Positions 7,344 to 14,881 of a stretch of 64,000 bases of DNA are shown piece by piece. A program made the translations under genes and the position numbers. Each line of letters begins with the position of its first letter. Position 1 is the stretch's first letter. The notes under the pieces are model-generated. The model saw only the letters and a list, made by a program, of their open reading frames with translations, was not told the origin of the DNA and did not search any database. Source of the stretch: Curtobacterium poinsettiae (GTDB lineage: Bacteria > Actinomycetota > Actinomycetes > Actinomycetales > Microbacteriaceae); assembly GCF_025677645.1 (NCBI RefSeq), contig NZ_CP106879.1, positions 2,666,001 to 2,730,000 on the forward strand. Reading direction: 5' to 3'.

Positions 7344-9338
7344 ATGCGAGCGGTCCAGCACGGATCGGGCACGGACGGGTCGAACGGGCACAGGGGGACA
7401 ACGCGGCTGTGGAGCCGCGTGACGGCCGCCCTCGTCGCCATGCTGATCGTCCTGGCTCCGGCAGCGACCGCCCACGCCACGGCACCCGTCGACCTGGGCG
7501 GCGCGTACGTCCTCGACGAGGCCGACGCGTTGACCGCATCCCAGCAGGCGCGGGTCGAGCAGGCCGTGCAGGACCTGTACTCCGACACGCAGACGCAGCT
7601 GTTCGTCGTGTTCGTACCGTCCTTCACCGACCCCACCGACCACACCGAGTGGGGTCGGGCCGTGCTCGAGCAGAACCAGATCGACACCGACGGCATCCTG
7701 CTCTCGGTCGCGGTCGACGAGCGGAACTACGACGTCCAGCAGACGAACGAGACCGCGATCTCCTCGTCCGACGTGGAGAACGCCGTCAACGACTCGCTGC
7801 TCCCCGAGCTCAAGCAGGGCGACTGGTCCGGCGCCGCCGTGGCCTTCGCCGACGGGCTGACCCAGTCGCAGGCCCCGGTCGACCTCACCTGGCTGTGGAT
7901 CCTGCTGCTCGTCGTGGTCGTCGGGCTCATCGTCGTGGTCCTGGTCATCCGGACCCGGAACAAGCGCCGCACCGCCGCAGCCACCGAGGCGCAGGAGGCC
8001 TCGCTCGCCGACCTCGAACGCACCGCCGGCGGCGCCCTGGTCACCATCGACGACGAACTCCGCACCGCCGAGCAAGAGGTCGGGTTCGCGAGCGCGCAGT
8101 TCGGCCCGGACGCCGCCAAGCCCTTCGCCGACGCCGTGCAGGCCGCCCAGCGCGAGGTCCGCAAGGCCTTCGCGATCCGGCAGCAGCTCGACGACGAGGT
8201 CCCCGACACCCCGCAGCAGCGCGCCGAGTGGGCGAACCAGATCATCGTCATCTGCGAACGCGCGCACGCCGCGATCGAGGAGCAGACCGAAGCGTTCGAC
8301 CAACTCCGCTCGCTCGAGGACGGCATCGAGGACGCAGCCAGATCGCTCGCCCAGGCCGTGGCGGCCGCACCGGCCTCGGTCGGCGCCGCCGCCGCTGCAC
8401 TCGACCGCGTCCGCGCCCGCTACACCGGTCGCACCCTCGCCACCGTGTCGGACAACGTCGACCAGGCCCACCAGGTGCTCGCCTTCGCCACCGATCGGTC
8501 GAACGCCGCCACCGCGTCGATCGCCGCCGGTGACAAGGGCGAGGCGGTCGTCGCCGTCCGCGATGCCCAGCACGCGCTCGCCCAGGTGCAGCAGCTCACC
8601 GACGGCGCACTCGCCGCCGAGCAGTCCTTCGACGAGGCCACCGCCCGCGCCGAGGCGATGCGCATCGACATCCAGGGGGACGTCGCCGCCGCCCGCAGCC
8701 TGCGCTCGGGCGGGCCGGACCTCGCCGCCGCGGTCACCCGTGCCGAGACCGTGCTCCGCCAGGGGCTCGACCCGAAGGACCCGGTGGCGGCCGTCGACGC
8801 GCTGACCCGGGCGAACACCGAGATCGACCAGGCCATCGCCGCGGCGCGGGGTGCCGAGGAACAGCGCCAGCGCGCCACCCAGGCGCTCGACGCGGCCCTG
8901 CGCGACGCCCGCAACCGGATCAGTCAGGCCCGTGACTACGTGTCCCTGCACCGCGGCGGCATCGGACCGACCGCTCGGACCCGGCTGTCCGAGGCCCAGC
9001 GCGCCTACGACGACGCCGTCGAACTCGCCCCGAGCAACCCCGGACAGGCGCTCAACGCCGCCCGCGCGGCCGAGCAGTACGCGGCCGCCGCGATGGACGC
9101 CGCGAACGACGACCTCGGCGGCTGGGGTGGCGGCCAGGGCGGCGGCGGTGCCCAGCTGGGTGGTCTCGTCACCGGACTCGTCCTCGGCGGCCTGCTCGGC
9201 GGTCGCGGCGGCAGCTACGGCGGCGGCTCCTTCGGGGGCGGGGGCTTCGGCGGAGGCGGGGGCTTCAGCGGCGGGGGCGGCTTCGGCGGAGGCGGCGGCG
9301 GGGGTGGCGGCGGCTTCTCCGGCGGCGGCCGCTTCTGA
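7344..9338 (+). CDS. Secreted/membrane-anchored TPM-domain protein with coiled-coil and Gly-rich tail
   Basis: 664 residues. An N-terminal signal segment (hydrophobic core AALVAMLIVLAPAAT, likely cleavage after HA near residue 45) leads to an extracytoplasmic TPM domain (about 45-180; starts VDLGGAYVLDEADALT). A membrane helix follows (WLWILLLVVVVGLIVVVLVI). The long helical, Ala/Glu/Gln-rich cytoplasmic part (about 220-590) is predicted coiled coil. The last 70 residues are almost only glycine, serine and phenylalanine. TPM domains occur in photosystem-repair and membrane-stress proteins; here the next gene is pspA, which supports an envelope-integrity role (inference). The ATG at 7344 has a GGAGGA Shine-Dalgarno sequence; a GTG-type upstream start is not needed. 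Confidence 0.85.
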   Translation: MRAVQHGSGTDGSNGHRGTTRLWSRVTAALVAMLIVLAPAATAHATAPVDLGGAYVLDEADALTASQQARVEQAVQDLYSDTQTQLFVVFVPSFTDPTDHTEWGRAVLEQNQIDTDGILLSVAVDERNYDVQQTNETAISSSDVENAVNDSLLPELKQGDWSGAAVAFADGLTQSQAPVDLTWLWILLLVVVVGLIVVVLVIRTRNKRRTAAATEAQEASLADLERTAGGALVTIDDELRTAEQEVGFASAQFGPDAAKPFADAVQAAQREVRKAFAIRQQLDDEVPDTPQQRAEWANQIIVICERAHAAIEEQTEAFDQLRSLEDGIEDAARSLAQAVAAAPASVGAAAAALDRVRARYTGRTLATVSDNVDQAHQVLAFATDRSNAATASIAAGDKGEAVVAVRDAQHALAQVQQLTDGALAAEQSFDEATARAEAMRIDIQGDVAAARSLRSGGPDLAAAVTRAETVLRQGLDPKDPVAAVDALTRANTEIDQAIAAARGAEEQRQRATQALDAALRDARNRISQARDYVSLHRGGIGPTARTRLSEAQRAYDDAVELAPSNPGQALNAARAAEQYAAAAMDAANDDLGGWGGGQGGGGAQLGGLVTGLVLGGLLGGRGGSYGGGSFGGGGFGGGGGFSGGGGFGGGGGGGGGGFSGGGRF

Positions 9339-9370
9339 CCCGACCGACTCCCCCGGCACCCCAGAACCAG

Positions 9371-9398
9371 ACCCGACCCGACCCGACCCGACCCGACC
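9371..9398. repeat. Pentanucleotide tandem repeat (ACCCG, five full copies)
   Basis: A short direct repeat, five copies of ACCCG plus three bases of a sixth, lies in the 96-base gap between the TPM-domain gene and pspA, about 36 bases before the pspA start. Such tracts can change copy number by slippage and alter spacing in an untranslated region. Confidence 0.8.
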
Positions 9399-9434
9399 AC
9401 ACCGTCCACAGGACTTCCACGAAAGGGAACAGCA

Positions 9435-10160
9435 ATGGCCAAGCAGACCATCTTCGGACGCATCTCCACCCTCGTGCGCGCGAACATCAACCAGATCATC
9501 GACGACGCCGAGGACCCGCAGAAGATGCTGGACCAGCTCGTCCGCGACTACACGAACAACATCGCCGACGCGAAGACCGCGATCGCGCAGACCATCGGAA
9601 ACGTGCGTCTGCTCGAGCAGGACCACGAAGAGGACAAGAAGGCCGCGGTCGAATGGGGCCAGAAGGCCGCCAACGCCTCCGCCGCAGCCGACAAGTACCG
9701 CTCCGAGGGCAAGTCGGCCGAGGCGGACAAGTTCGACAACCTCGCCAAGATCGCGATCGGCAAGCAGATCGCCGCCGAGCAGGAGGTCAAGGACGCGGAG
9801 CCGAACCTGGCGTCGCAGAACGAGGCCGTCGAGAAGCTCAAGTCCGGTCTCGCCGGCATGGAGCAGAAGCTCGAGCAGCTCCGTGCGAAGCGGGACAACC
9901 TCGTCGCCCGCTCGAAGACCGCCGAGGCGCAGTCCCGCGTCAACGACGCTCTCGGCAACATCGACGTGCTCGACCCGACGAGCGACCTCGGCCGCTTCGA
10001 GGAGAAGGTCCGCCGCGAAGAGGCGAAGGTGCTCGGCCAGCAGGAGCTGCAGTCGTCCAGCCTCGACGCCCAGTTCGAGAGCCTCGAGGACGTCGGTAAG
10101 GACGCCGAGGTCGAGGCACGACTCGCCGCGCTGAAGTCCGGCGGATCCTCGAGCATCTGA
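9435..10160 (+). CDS. pspA: PspA/IM30 (Vipp1-like) membrane-stress protein
   Basis: 241-residue, nearly all-helical ESCRT-III-like protein that binds and stabilises the inner face of the cell membrane. The family N-terminus is clear (IFGRISTLVRANINQIIDDAEDP, amphipathic helix followed by the conserved DPQKMLDQL segment), then long charged coiled coils to about residue 200 and a short Ser/Gly-rich tail. The ATG at 9435 has an AAAGGGA Shine-Dalgarno sequence. It follows the TPM-domain gene on the same strand with only a short repeat-bearing gap, so the two are probably co-expressed. No phage-shock regulator or PspC-like partner is present nearby. Confidence 0.92.
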   Translation: MAKQTIFGRISTLVRANINQIIDDAEDPQKMLDQLVRDYTNNIADAKTAIAQTIGNVRLLEQDHEEDKKAAVEWGQKAANASAAADKYRSEGKSAEADKFDNLAKIAIGKQIAAEQEVKDAEPNLASQNEAVEKLKSGLAGMEQKLEQLRAKRDNLVARSKTAEAQSRVNDALGNIDVLDPTSDLGRFEEKVRREEAKVLGQQELQSSSLDAQFESLEDVGKDAEVEARLAALKSGGSSSI

Positions 10161-10204
10161 CGAACGCCCTGACGACGCCGGACCCCAGCTGACAGACTGA
10201 GACG

Positions 10205-11026
10205 ATGCACTTCCTCGTGGTCGGTCAGTGGCAGGGTTCGGCGTCGTCGCGCGCGATGCGACTCGGGGACGGCGCGTCGGCGATCGCGGCCGACCTCCCC
10301 CGGGCGTCCACCACCGTGGTCGACGTCCCGGCCGGAGCGGGTGACCGCCTCGAGACCGCCGTCGCCCGCTACACCTCGGTGCTCGCCGTCGCCGAACGCG
10401 TCGCGGAAGAGACGGCCGTCGCCACGGAACCGGTGCTCGTCGTCGGCGGTGACGGCGCCAGTGTCCTCGGCGCGACCGCCGCCCTCGCATCGGACACCGC
10501 GTTCGTCCGCATCTCCGGCTCCGGCGGGTACCGCGCGCTCAACCGGGCCCAGCCCGTCGCCGCCGAGACCGCCGCCCTGCGCCTGCTGGTCGACCGCCCC
10601 GACGACCTGTTCCCCGGCCTGCCGGTGGTGCCGGCGTCCTCGGTCGTCGTCGCCGGGGTCCGCGGCGTCGAGGACGCCGAACGGGCCGCCCTCGACAGAG
10701 CCGGGATCGTGCACCTCGACGTCGACGCCGCCACCCCGGACGCCCTCGCCGCAGCGGTCGAACGGACCGGTGCCGCATCGGTCTTCGTGCACGTCGACCT
10801 CGACGTCCTCGACCCGTCCGAGGTCGACGGACTCCTCGAACCCGTCCCGTTCGGCCTCGACGGCGCAGCGCTCGTCGAGCGCATCCAGGCCGCGACCCGC
10901 GGCCGGCGCCTCGTCGGCGCCGCGCTCACCGGGTTCGCCCCCGTCGACCCGGACCGGGCGGTGGACGACCTCGGCGTGATCCTGCGCGTCGTCGGAGCGG
11001 TGACCAGCGCCTCCCGGGTGGGCTGA
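10205..11026 (+). CDS. Arginase/ureohydrolase-fold protein, probably without the usual metal site
   Basis: 273 residues with the overall layout of arginase/agmatinase: an N-terminal VVGQWQGS strand, a central VLVVGGDGAS segment and a HVDLDVLDPSEVDG segment. In active enzymes the first is GGDHS, the middle motif is D-A-H-x-D and the last S-x-D-x-D. Here the GGDH histidine is glycine and the D-A-H-x-D region reads RISGSGGYR, so four of six manganese ligands appear lost, while the two Asp of the third motif remain. It is either a non-catalytic paralogue or uses different chemistry. A CAGACT hexamer ends seven bases before the ATG at 10205, suggesting a leaderless mRNA. It follows pspA by 44 bases. 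Confidence 0.75.
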   Translation: MHFLVVGQWQGSASSRAMRLGDGASAIAADLPRASTTVVDVPAGAGDRLETAVARYTSVLAVAERVAEETAVATEPVLVVGGDGASVLGATAALASDTAFVRISGSGGYRALNRAQPVAAETAALRLLVDRPDDLFPGLPVVPASSVVVAGVRGVEDAERAALDRAGIVHLDVDAATPDALAAAVERTGAASVFVHVDLDVLDPSEVDGLLEPVPFGLDGAALVERIQAATRGRRLVGAALTGFAPVDPDRAVDDLGVILRVVGAVTSASRVG

Positions 11027-11068
11027 CCACCGGCACGACGCGACCGGCGGACCCCCTGCCGTTCCGCG

Positions 11069-11074
11069 TACGCT
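11069..11074 (+). promoter_or_regulatory. Probable -10 element of a leaderless gene
   Basis: TACGCT ends seven bases before base 11081, and the ATG is at 11082. This is the spacing of an extended set of starts in this window. No convincing Shine-Dalgarno sequence precedes the ATG. Confidence 0.5.
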
Positions 11075-11081
11075 CGGGAGC

Positions 11082-12485
11082 ATGACGGACTACGACCTCA
11101 TCGTGATCGGAGCCGGCGCTGTCGGCGAGAACGTGGCGGACTACGCCAGGAAGCGCGACCTGTCGGTCGCGATCGTGGAGGCCGAGCTCGTCGGCGGCGA
11201 GTGCTCCTACTGGGCGTGCATGCCCTCGAAGGCGCTCCTGCGCAGCGGACACGCCCTCGCCGCGGCGAAGCGGCTCGACGGTGCGAAGCAGGCCGTGACC
11301 GGCACGCTCGACGCCGCCCACGTGCTCGCCCGACGCAACTCGTTCACCTCGGACTGGAAGGACGACAGCCAGGTCTCGTGGCTCGAGTCCGCCGGCATCG
11401 ACCTGATCCGCGGGCACGCCCGCATCACCGGCCCGAAGACCATCGACGTCGACGGTGCGACGCACACCGCGCGCGCCGCCGTCGCGGTCGTCACCGGTTC
11501 CCTGCACACGTTGCCGCCCGTGCCCGGTCTCGCCGACGCGAAGCCGTGGGGCACCCGGGAGGGCACCAGCGCCCAGCAGGTCCCCGAGAGCCTGCTCGTC
11601 ATCGGCGGCGGCGTCTCCGGCTCCGAGCTCGCGACAGCGTGGGCATCCCTCGGCGCGAAGGTCACCCTCGTCGCCCGGCACGGTCTGCTCGGCGGCATGG
11701 AGCCCTTCGCCGGAGAACTCGTCGCCGACTCCCTGCGCGAACTCGGCGTCGACGTCCGCACCGGCGTCAACCCCGTCCGGGTCGACCGCGACGAGCACGG
11801 TCTCGTCACCACGGAGCTCGACGACGGCACCACGGTGATCACGAGCGAGGTGCTCGCCGCCACCGGTCGTGCCGCACACACGCGTGACCTCGGGCTCGAG
11901 ACCGTCGGCCTGACCGCGGGCGACTGGCTCGACGTCGACGACACCATGCTCGTGCACGGCACTGACTGGCTTTACGCGGTGGGAGACGTCAACCACCGCG
12001 TCCTGCTCACGCACCAGGGCAAGTACCAGGCGCGTGCCGCCGGTGAGGCGATCGCCGCGCGGTACCAGGGCACGCCGCTCCACACCGAGCCGTGGGGTGC
12101 ACACGTCGCCACCGCCGACCACGCCGCCTCGCCGCAGGTCACCTTCACCGACCCCGAGGTCGCGAGCGTCGGACTCACCGAGGCGAAGGCCCGCGAGCAG
12201 GGGCTGAACGTCCGCGCGGTCGAGTACGACCTCGGTGCGATCGCCGGGTCCTCGCTGCAGGCCGACGGCTACACGGGCCGCGCGAAGATGGTCGTCGACG
12301 AGGACCGCGGGGTCGTCGTGGGCGTCACGTTCGTCGGCCAGGACGTCGCCGAGATGCTGCACGGAGCCACCGTCGCCGTCGTGGGCGAGGTCCCGATCGA
12401 CCGGCTGTGGCACGCCGTGCCGGCCTACCCGACGATGAACGAGATCTGGCTCCGCCTGCTCGAGACGTACGGCCGCCCGGCCTGA
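11082..12485 (+). CDS. FAD-dependent pyridine nucleotide-disulfide oxidoreductase
   Basis: 467 residues. It belongs to the lipoamide dehydrogenase/mercuric reductase superfamily. FAD-binding VIGAGAVGENVA at the N-terminus, redox cysteines C41 and C46 in GGECSYWACMPSKALLR, a second dinucleotide site VIGGGVSGSELA near 170, the GD motif in LYAVGDVNHR, and the dimerisation domain at the end. The catalytic His of lipoamide dehydrogenases (HAHPT) is replaced: the region reads AVPAYPTMNE. A tyrosine at this place recalls mercuric reductase. It is therefore probably not a lipoamide dehydrogenase; its substrate is unknown, and no mer genes are nearby. The small gene downstream starts two bases after the stop. 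Confidence 0.85.
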   Translation: MTDYDLIVIGAGAVGENVADYARKRDLSVAIVEAELVGGECSYWACMPSKALLRSGHALAAAKRLDGAKQAVTGTLDAAHVLARRNSFTSDWKDDSQVSWLESAGIDLIRGHARITGPKTIDVDGATHTARAAVAVVTGSLHTLPPVPGLADAKPWGTREGTSAQQVPESLLVIGGGVSGSELATAWASLGAKVTLVARHGLLGGMEPFAGELVADSLRELGVDVRTGVNPVRVDRDEHGLVTTELDDGTTVITSEVLAATGRAAHTRDLGLETVGLTAGDWLDVDDTMLVHGTDWLYAVGDVNHRVLLTHQGKYQARAAGEAIAARYQGTPLHTEPWGAHVATADHAASPQVTFTDPEVASVGLTEAKAREQGLNVRAVEYDLGAIAGSSLQADGYTGRAKMVVDEDRGVVVGVTFVGQDVAEMLHGATVAVVGEVPIDRLWHAVPAYPTMNEIWLRLLETYGRPA

Positions 12486-12487
12486 GC

Positions 12488-12844
12488 GTGCGCAACCCGC
12501 TGCTCGAATCCCCCGTGTCCCGTGCGGGGTGGGTGTTCGCGACGGCCGTCGGGCTCGCCGTGGGCGTCCCCCTGTCGACCGGGCGGATCCGGGTGGAGGA
12601 CGGGCTCGTGGTCTGCACGGGGCTGCCGCGCTGGGTCTTCCGGCGCGGCGGCACCTGCGTCGGGTCGGTGTACCTGACCCGCGACAACGACGGCCCGCGA
12701 GTGCTCCGGCACGAGCGGGTGCACGTCGAGCAGTGGCGCCGGTACGGGATGCTCATGCCGCTGCTCTACGCCGTCGCCGGGCGGGATCCCATGCGGAACC
12801 GGTTCGAGGTCGAGGCCGGCCTGGAGGACGGCGGCTACCGCTGA
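12488..12844 (+). CDS. Small protein with an HExxH motif, function unknown
   Basis: 118 residues starting at a GTG two bases after the stop of the flavoprotein gene, so probably translated by coupling. It contains one weak N-terminal hydrophobic stretch (GWVFATAVGLAVGVPL), a cysteine pair (VVCTGL and GGTCVGS) and LRHERVHVEQWRRYG, which includes H-E-x-x-H. A similar motif in DUF4157-type proteins is a degenerate zinc-peptidase site. No third ligand is obvious, although a glutamate-rich segment (FEVEAGLED) follows. I cannot assign a function; a minimal zincin-like fold is a guess. Confidence 0.75.
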   Translation: MRNPLLESPVSRAGWVFATAVGLAVGVPLSTGRIRVEDGLVVCTGLPRWVFRRGGTCVGSVYLTRDNDGPRVLRHERVHVEQWRRYGMLMPLLYAVAGRDPMRNRFEVEAGLEDGGYR

Positions 12845-12859
12845 CGGGTGCGGGTGCGG

Positions 12860-13083
12860 GTGCGGTCGCACGACACGCCACTCGCGCATCGTCGTGGTCG
12901 CACGAACTGTCGCCCCGACGCCGTTCGGGCGGCGATTCGTGGGACCTCGGCAGGCCTGCCGGCCGGCGGCCGGTCGCAACACCCCGCCTGGGCCGCGGCG
13001 AGCGGTCGCAGACCGTCGCCTGCGGCACCGCCAGCCGACACTTCGTGACCGCTCGACGCGCGCGCCACGACGCGTCGTGACCA
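12860..13083. repeat. Intergenic inverted-repeat element, family B (copy 1, diverged)
   Basis: The 250-base gap between two convergent genes is filled by imperfect inverted repeats. One pair is CACGAACTGTCGCCC with CGGGCGGCGATTCGTG (12901-12938). A second joins GCGGTCGCAGACCG near 13002 to ACTTCGTGACCGC ending near 13052. The right end (CCGACACTTCGTGACC ... GTCGTGACCA) matches the better preserved copy near 60.3 kb. A perfect GGCAGGCCTGCC palindrome lies at 12950-12961. No gene is visible here. Confidence 0.6.
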
Positions 13084-13094
13084 GCCTCCGCGCG

Positions 13095-13913
13095 TCAGGC
13101 CGCGCGCCGCCGCGGCACCACGAGGGGCGTGCCGGTCTCGGGGTCGGGCACGACGACGCACGGCAGGCCGAAGACGTCCTCGACGAGGTCCGCGGTGAGC
13201 ACCGACGACGGCTCCCCCGCCGAGACGATCGCCCCGTCGCGCATCGCGATGACGTGGGTGGCGTAGCGCGCGGCCTGGTTCAGGTCGTGCAGCACCGCGA
13301 CGACCGTGCGACCGGCGGCGTGCAGCGTGGAGGCCAGTTCGAGCACGTCGTACTGGTGCGCGATGTCGAGGAACGTCGTCGGCTCGTCGAGCAGCACGAT
13401 GTCGGTCTGCTGCGCGAGCACCATCGCGATCCACACCCGCTGCCGCTGCCCGCCGGAGAGCTCGTCGACGCTGCGATCGGCCAGCTCCACCGTCGACGTC
13501 TGCTCGAGTGCGGCCTGCACGGCCTGCCGGTCGGACCCGGACGACGGGTGCAGCAGGTCCTGGTGCGGGAAGCGGCCCCGCGACACCAGGTCGCGCACGG
13601 TGATGCCATCGGGGGCGATCGGGGTCTGCGGGAGCATCCCGACCCGCCGGGCGACGGCCTTCGGGCGGTACGAGTCGATCGGCGCACCGTCGAGGAACAC
13701 CGTGCCGGCGCGGGGCTTCAGGGTGCGGGCGAAGGACTTCAGCAGCGTCGACTTGCCGCAGGCGTTCGGCCCGACGATGACCGTCAGTTCGCCGTCGGGG
13801 ATGTCGACGTCGAGCGTGTCCACCACGACCCGGTCGTCGTAGGCCAGGGTCAGTCCACGGGCCCCCAGCGCGGTGGTCGGGACCGGACCGAGCGCGGTGC
13901 CCGCGGCCGGCAT
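13095..13913 (-). CDS. Iron-siderophore ABC transporter ATPase (FepC/FecE type)
   Basis: 272-residue ATPase that powers ferric-siderophore or haem import. Walker A GPNACGKST, Q-loop LPQTPIAPDG, signature LSGGQRQR, Walker B IVLLDEPTTFLD and the switch His in AVLHDLNQA are all intact. The phrasing (RTLKPRAGTVFLDG, HDLNQAARYATHVIAM) is typical of the FecCD-linked subfamily. Its ATG shares one base with the stop of the siderophore-interacting protein gene (TGATG), so the two are coupled. No permease or binding-protein gene is adjacent, so the partners must be encoded elsewhere. It should be iron-repressed through the box at 14825. Confidence 0.93.
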   Translation of the reverse strand: MPAAGTALGPVPTTALGARGLTLAYDDRVVVDTLDVDIPDGELTVIVGPNACGKSTLLKSFARTLKPRAGTVFLDGAPIDSYRPKAVARRVGMLPQTPIAPDGITVRDLVSRGRFPHQDLLHPSSGSDRQAVQAALEQTSTVELADRSVDELSGGQRQRVWIAMVLAQQTDIVLLDEPTTFLDIAHQYDVLELASTLHAAGRTVVAVLHDLNQAARYATHVIAMRDGAIVSAGEPSSVLTADLVEDVFGLPCVVVPDPETGTPLVVPRRRAA

Positions 13914-14815
13914 CAGTGCTCGGCCTTGCCGTGCCGCCAGTACCCCATGAACGCGACCTGCTTGCGGTCGATGCCGACGCCGCGCACCAGGTGGCGGCGG
14001 AGTTCCTTGACGCAGCCGGCCTCACCGGCGATCCACGCGTAGACGGGACGCTCGTCGACCGGAGCGGGGACGTCCCACAGCACCTGCTCGTCGACGTCGA
14101 CGTCGGTGAGCTCGGCGGCCGGCTCGCACGCGGCGGCGGACGCCGGCACGACGGTGGAGGCCCAGGCGTGCACCTGGTCGGTCATCCGGACCCCGTGGGT
14201 GGCGCCGTTGCGGGCGATCCAGCGGACCTCGACCCCGGCGGGCGCGGTCACCGGCAGCCGGTCGGCGTCGGTGGGCACCTCGATGAAGACGTGGCCGACG
14301 GTCGAGACGTCGAGGGCTTCGAGGATGGCGCAGATGGCCGGTGCGGCGGTCTCGTCCCCGGCGAGCAGGATCCGGTTCGCGTGCCCGGGGGCGAACTCGG
14401 CGGCACCGGTCGGCAGGTCCTCCGGCGACTCGGGGACGCGCGGCCCGACGATGCGGAGCTCGTCGCCGATGCGGCAGGCCGACACCCAGCGCGACGCCGG
14501 ACCGGTGTCGCCGTGGGCGACGAAGTCGATGTCGAGCTCACGGGCGTCCGGCCGGAACGAGCGGACCGTGTACGTGCGGAGCGGGTTGCGGGCGTCGTCC
14601 GGCAGCGCACGCCAGGCGGCGTACCAGTCCTCGTCCTCCGGCAGTTCCGAGAAGCCGATGCCGGGCAGGGGCAGCACGATTTTGATCCGCTGGTCGAGAC
14701 CGACCGAGGAGAAGTCGGCGAGCGCGTCGCCCGTCAGCGTGACCCGGACGAAGTTCGGGGTGAGTGACGTGACGGCGGCCACGCGGACGGAGAAGACGCG
14801 ATACCGGGTTGCCAC
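13913..14815 (-). CDS. Siderophore-interacting protein, FAD-linked ferric reductase
   Basis: 300-residue cytoplasmic NAD(P)H-dependent ferric-siderophore reductase (ViuB/YqjH family) that releases iron by reducing Fe(III). FAD-binding barrel in the first half, with R-x-Y-T at LRTYTVRSF; dinucleotide domain in the second half with LLAGDETAAPAI, the hallmark of this family, and a C-terminal AWIAGEAGCVKELRRHL segment. The GTG at 14815 is preceded by a CATACT hexamer one spacing away, giving an almost leaderless transcript. An iron box overlaps that hexamer. It is followed by the coupled iron ABC ATPase gene. Confidence 0.93.
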   Translation of the reverse strand: MATRYRVFSVRVAAVTSLTPNFVRVTLTGDALADFSSVGLDQRIKIVLPLPGIGFSELPEDEDWYAAWRALPDDARNPLRTYTVRSFRPDARELDIDFVAHGDTGPASRWVSACRIGDELRIVGPRVPESPEDLPTGAAEFAPGHANRILLAGDETAAPAICAILEALDVSTVGHVFIEVPTDADRLPVTAPAGVEVRWIARNGATHGVRMTDQVHAWASTVVPASAAACEPAAELTDVDVDEQVLWDVPAPVDERPVYAWIAGEAGCVKELRRHLVRGVGIDRKQVAFMGYWRHGKAEH

Positions 14816-14824
14816 GGAATCGAG

Positions 14825-14843
14825 TATGGCATGCCTTACCTAA
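14825..14843. promoter_or_regulatory. IdeR/DtxR-like iron box
   Basis: On the minus strand the site reads TTAGGTAAGGCATGCCATA, 19 bases. The left half TTAGGTAAGGC matches the actinobacterial iron-box consensus (TTAGGTTAGGCTAACCTAA) closely; the right half is weaker. It overlaps the probable -10 (AGTATG on the plus strand at 14823-14828) of the siderophore-interacting protein gene and starts 10 bases before its GTG, a placement expected for repression by iron-loaded DtxR/IdeR. Confidence 0.75.
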
Positions 14844-14881
14844 CGTCTCCAGGCCCCCGGAACGGTGCGAGGATCGTCCCC

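Noticed and set aside
7152..10490. A 1,112-codon minus-strand frame over the TPM and pspA genes
   Set aside because: Gly/Arg/Val-rich shadow translation; the plus-strand proteins are clear family members.
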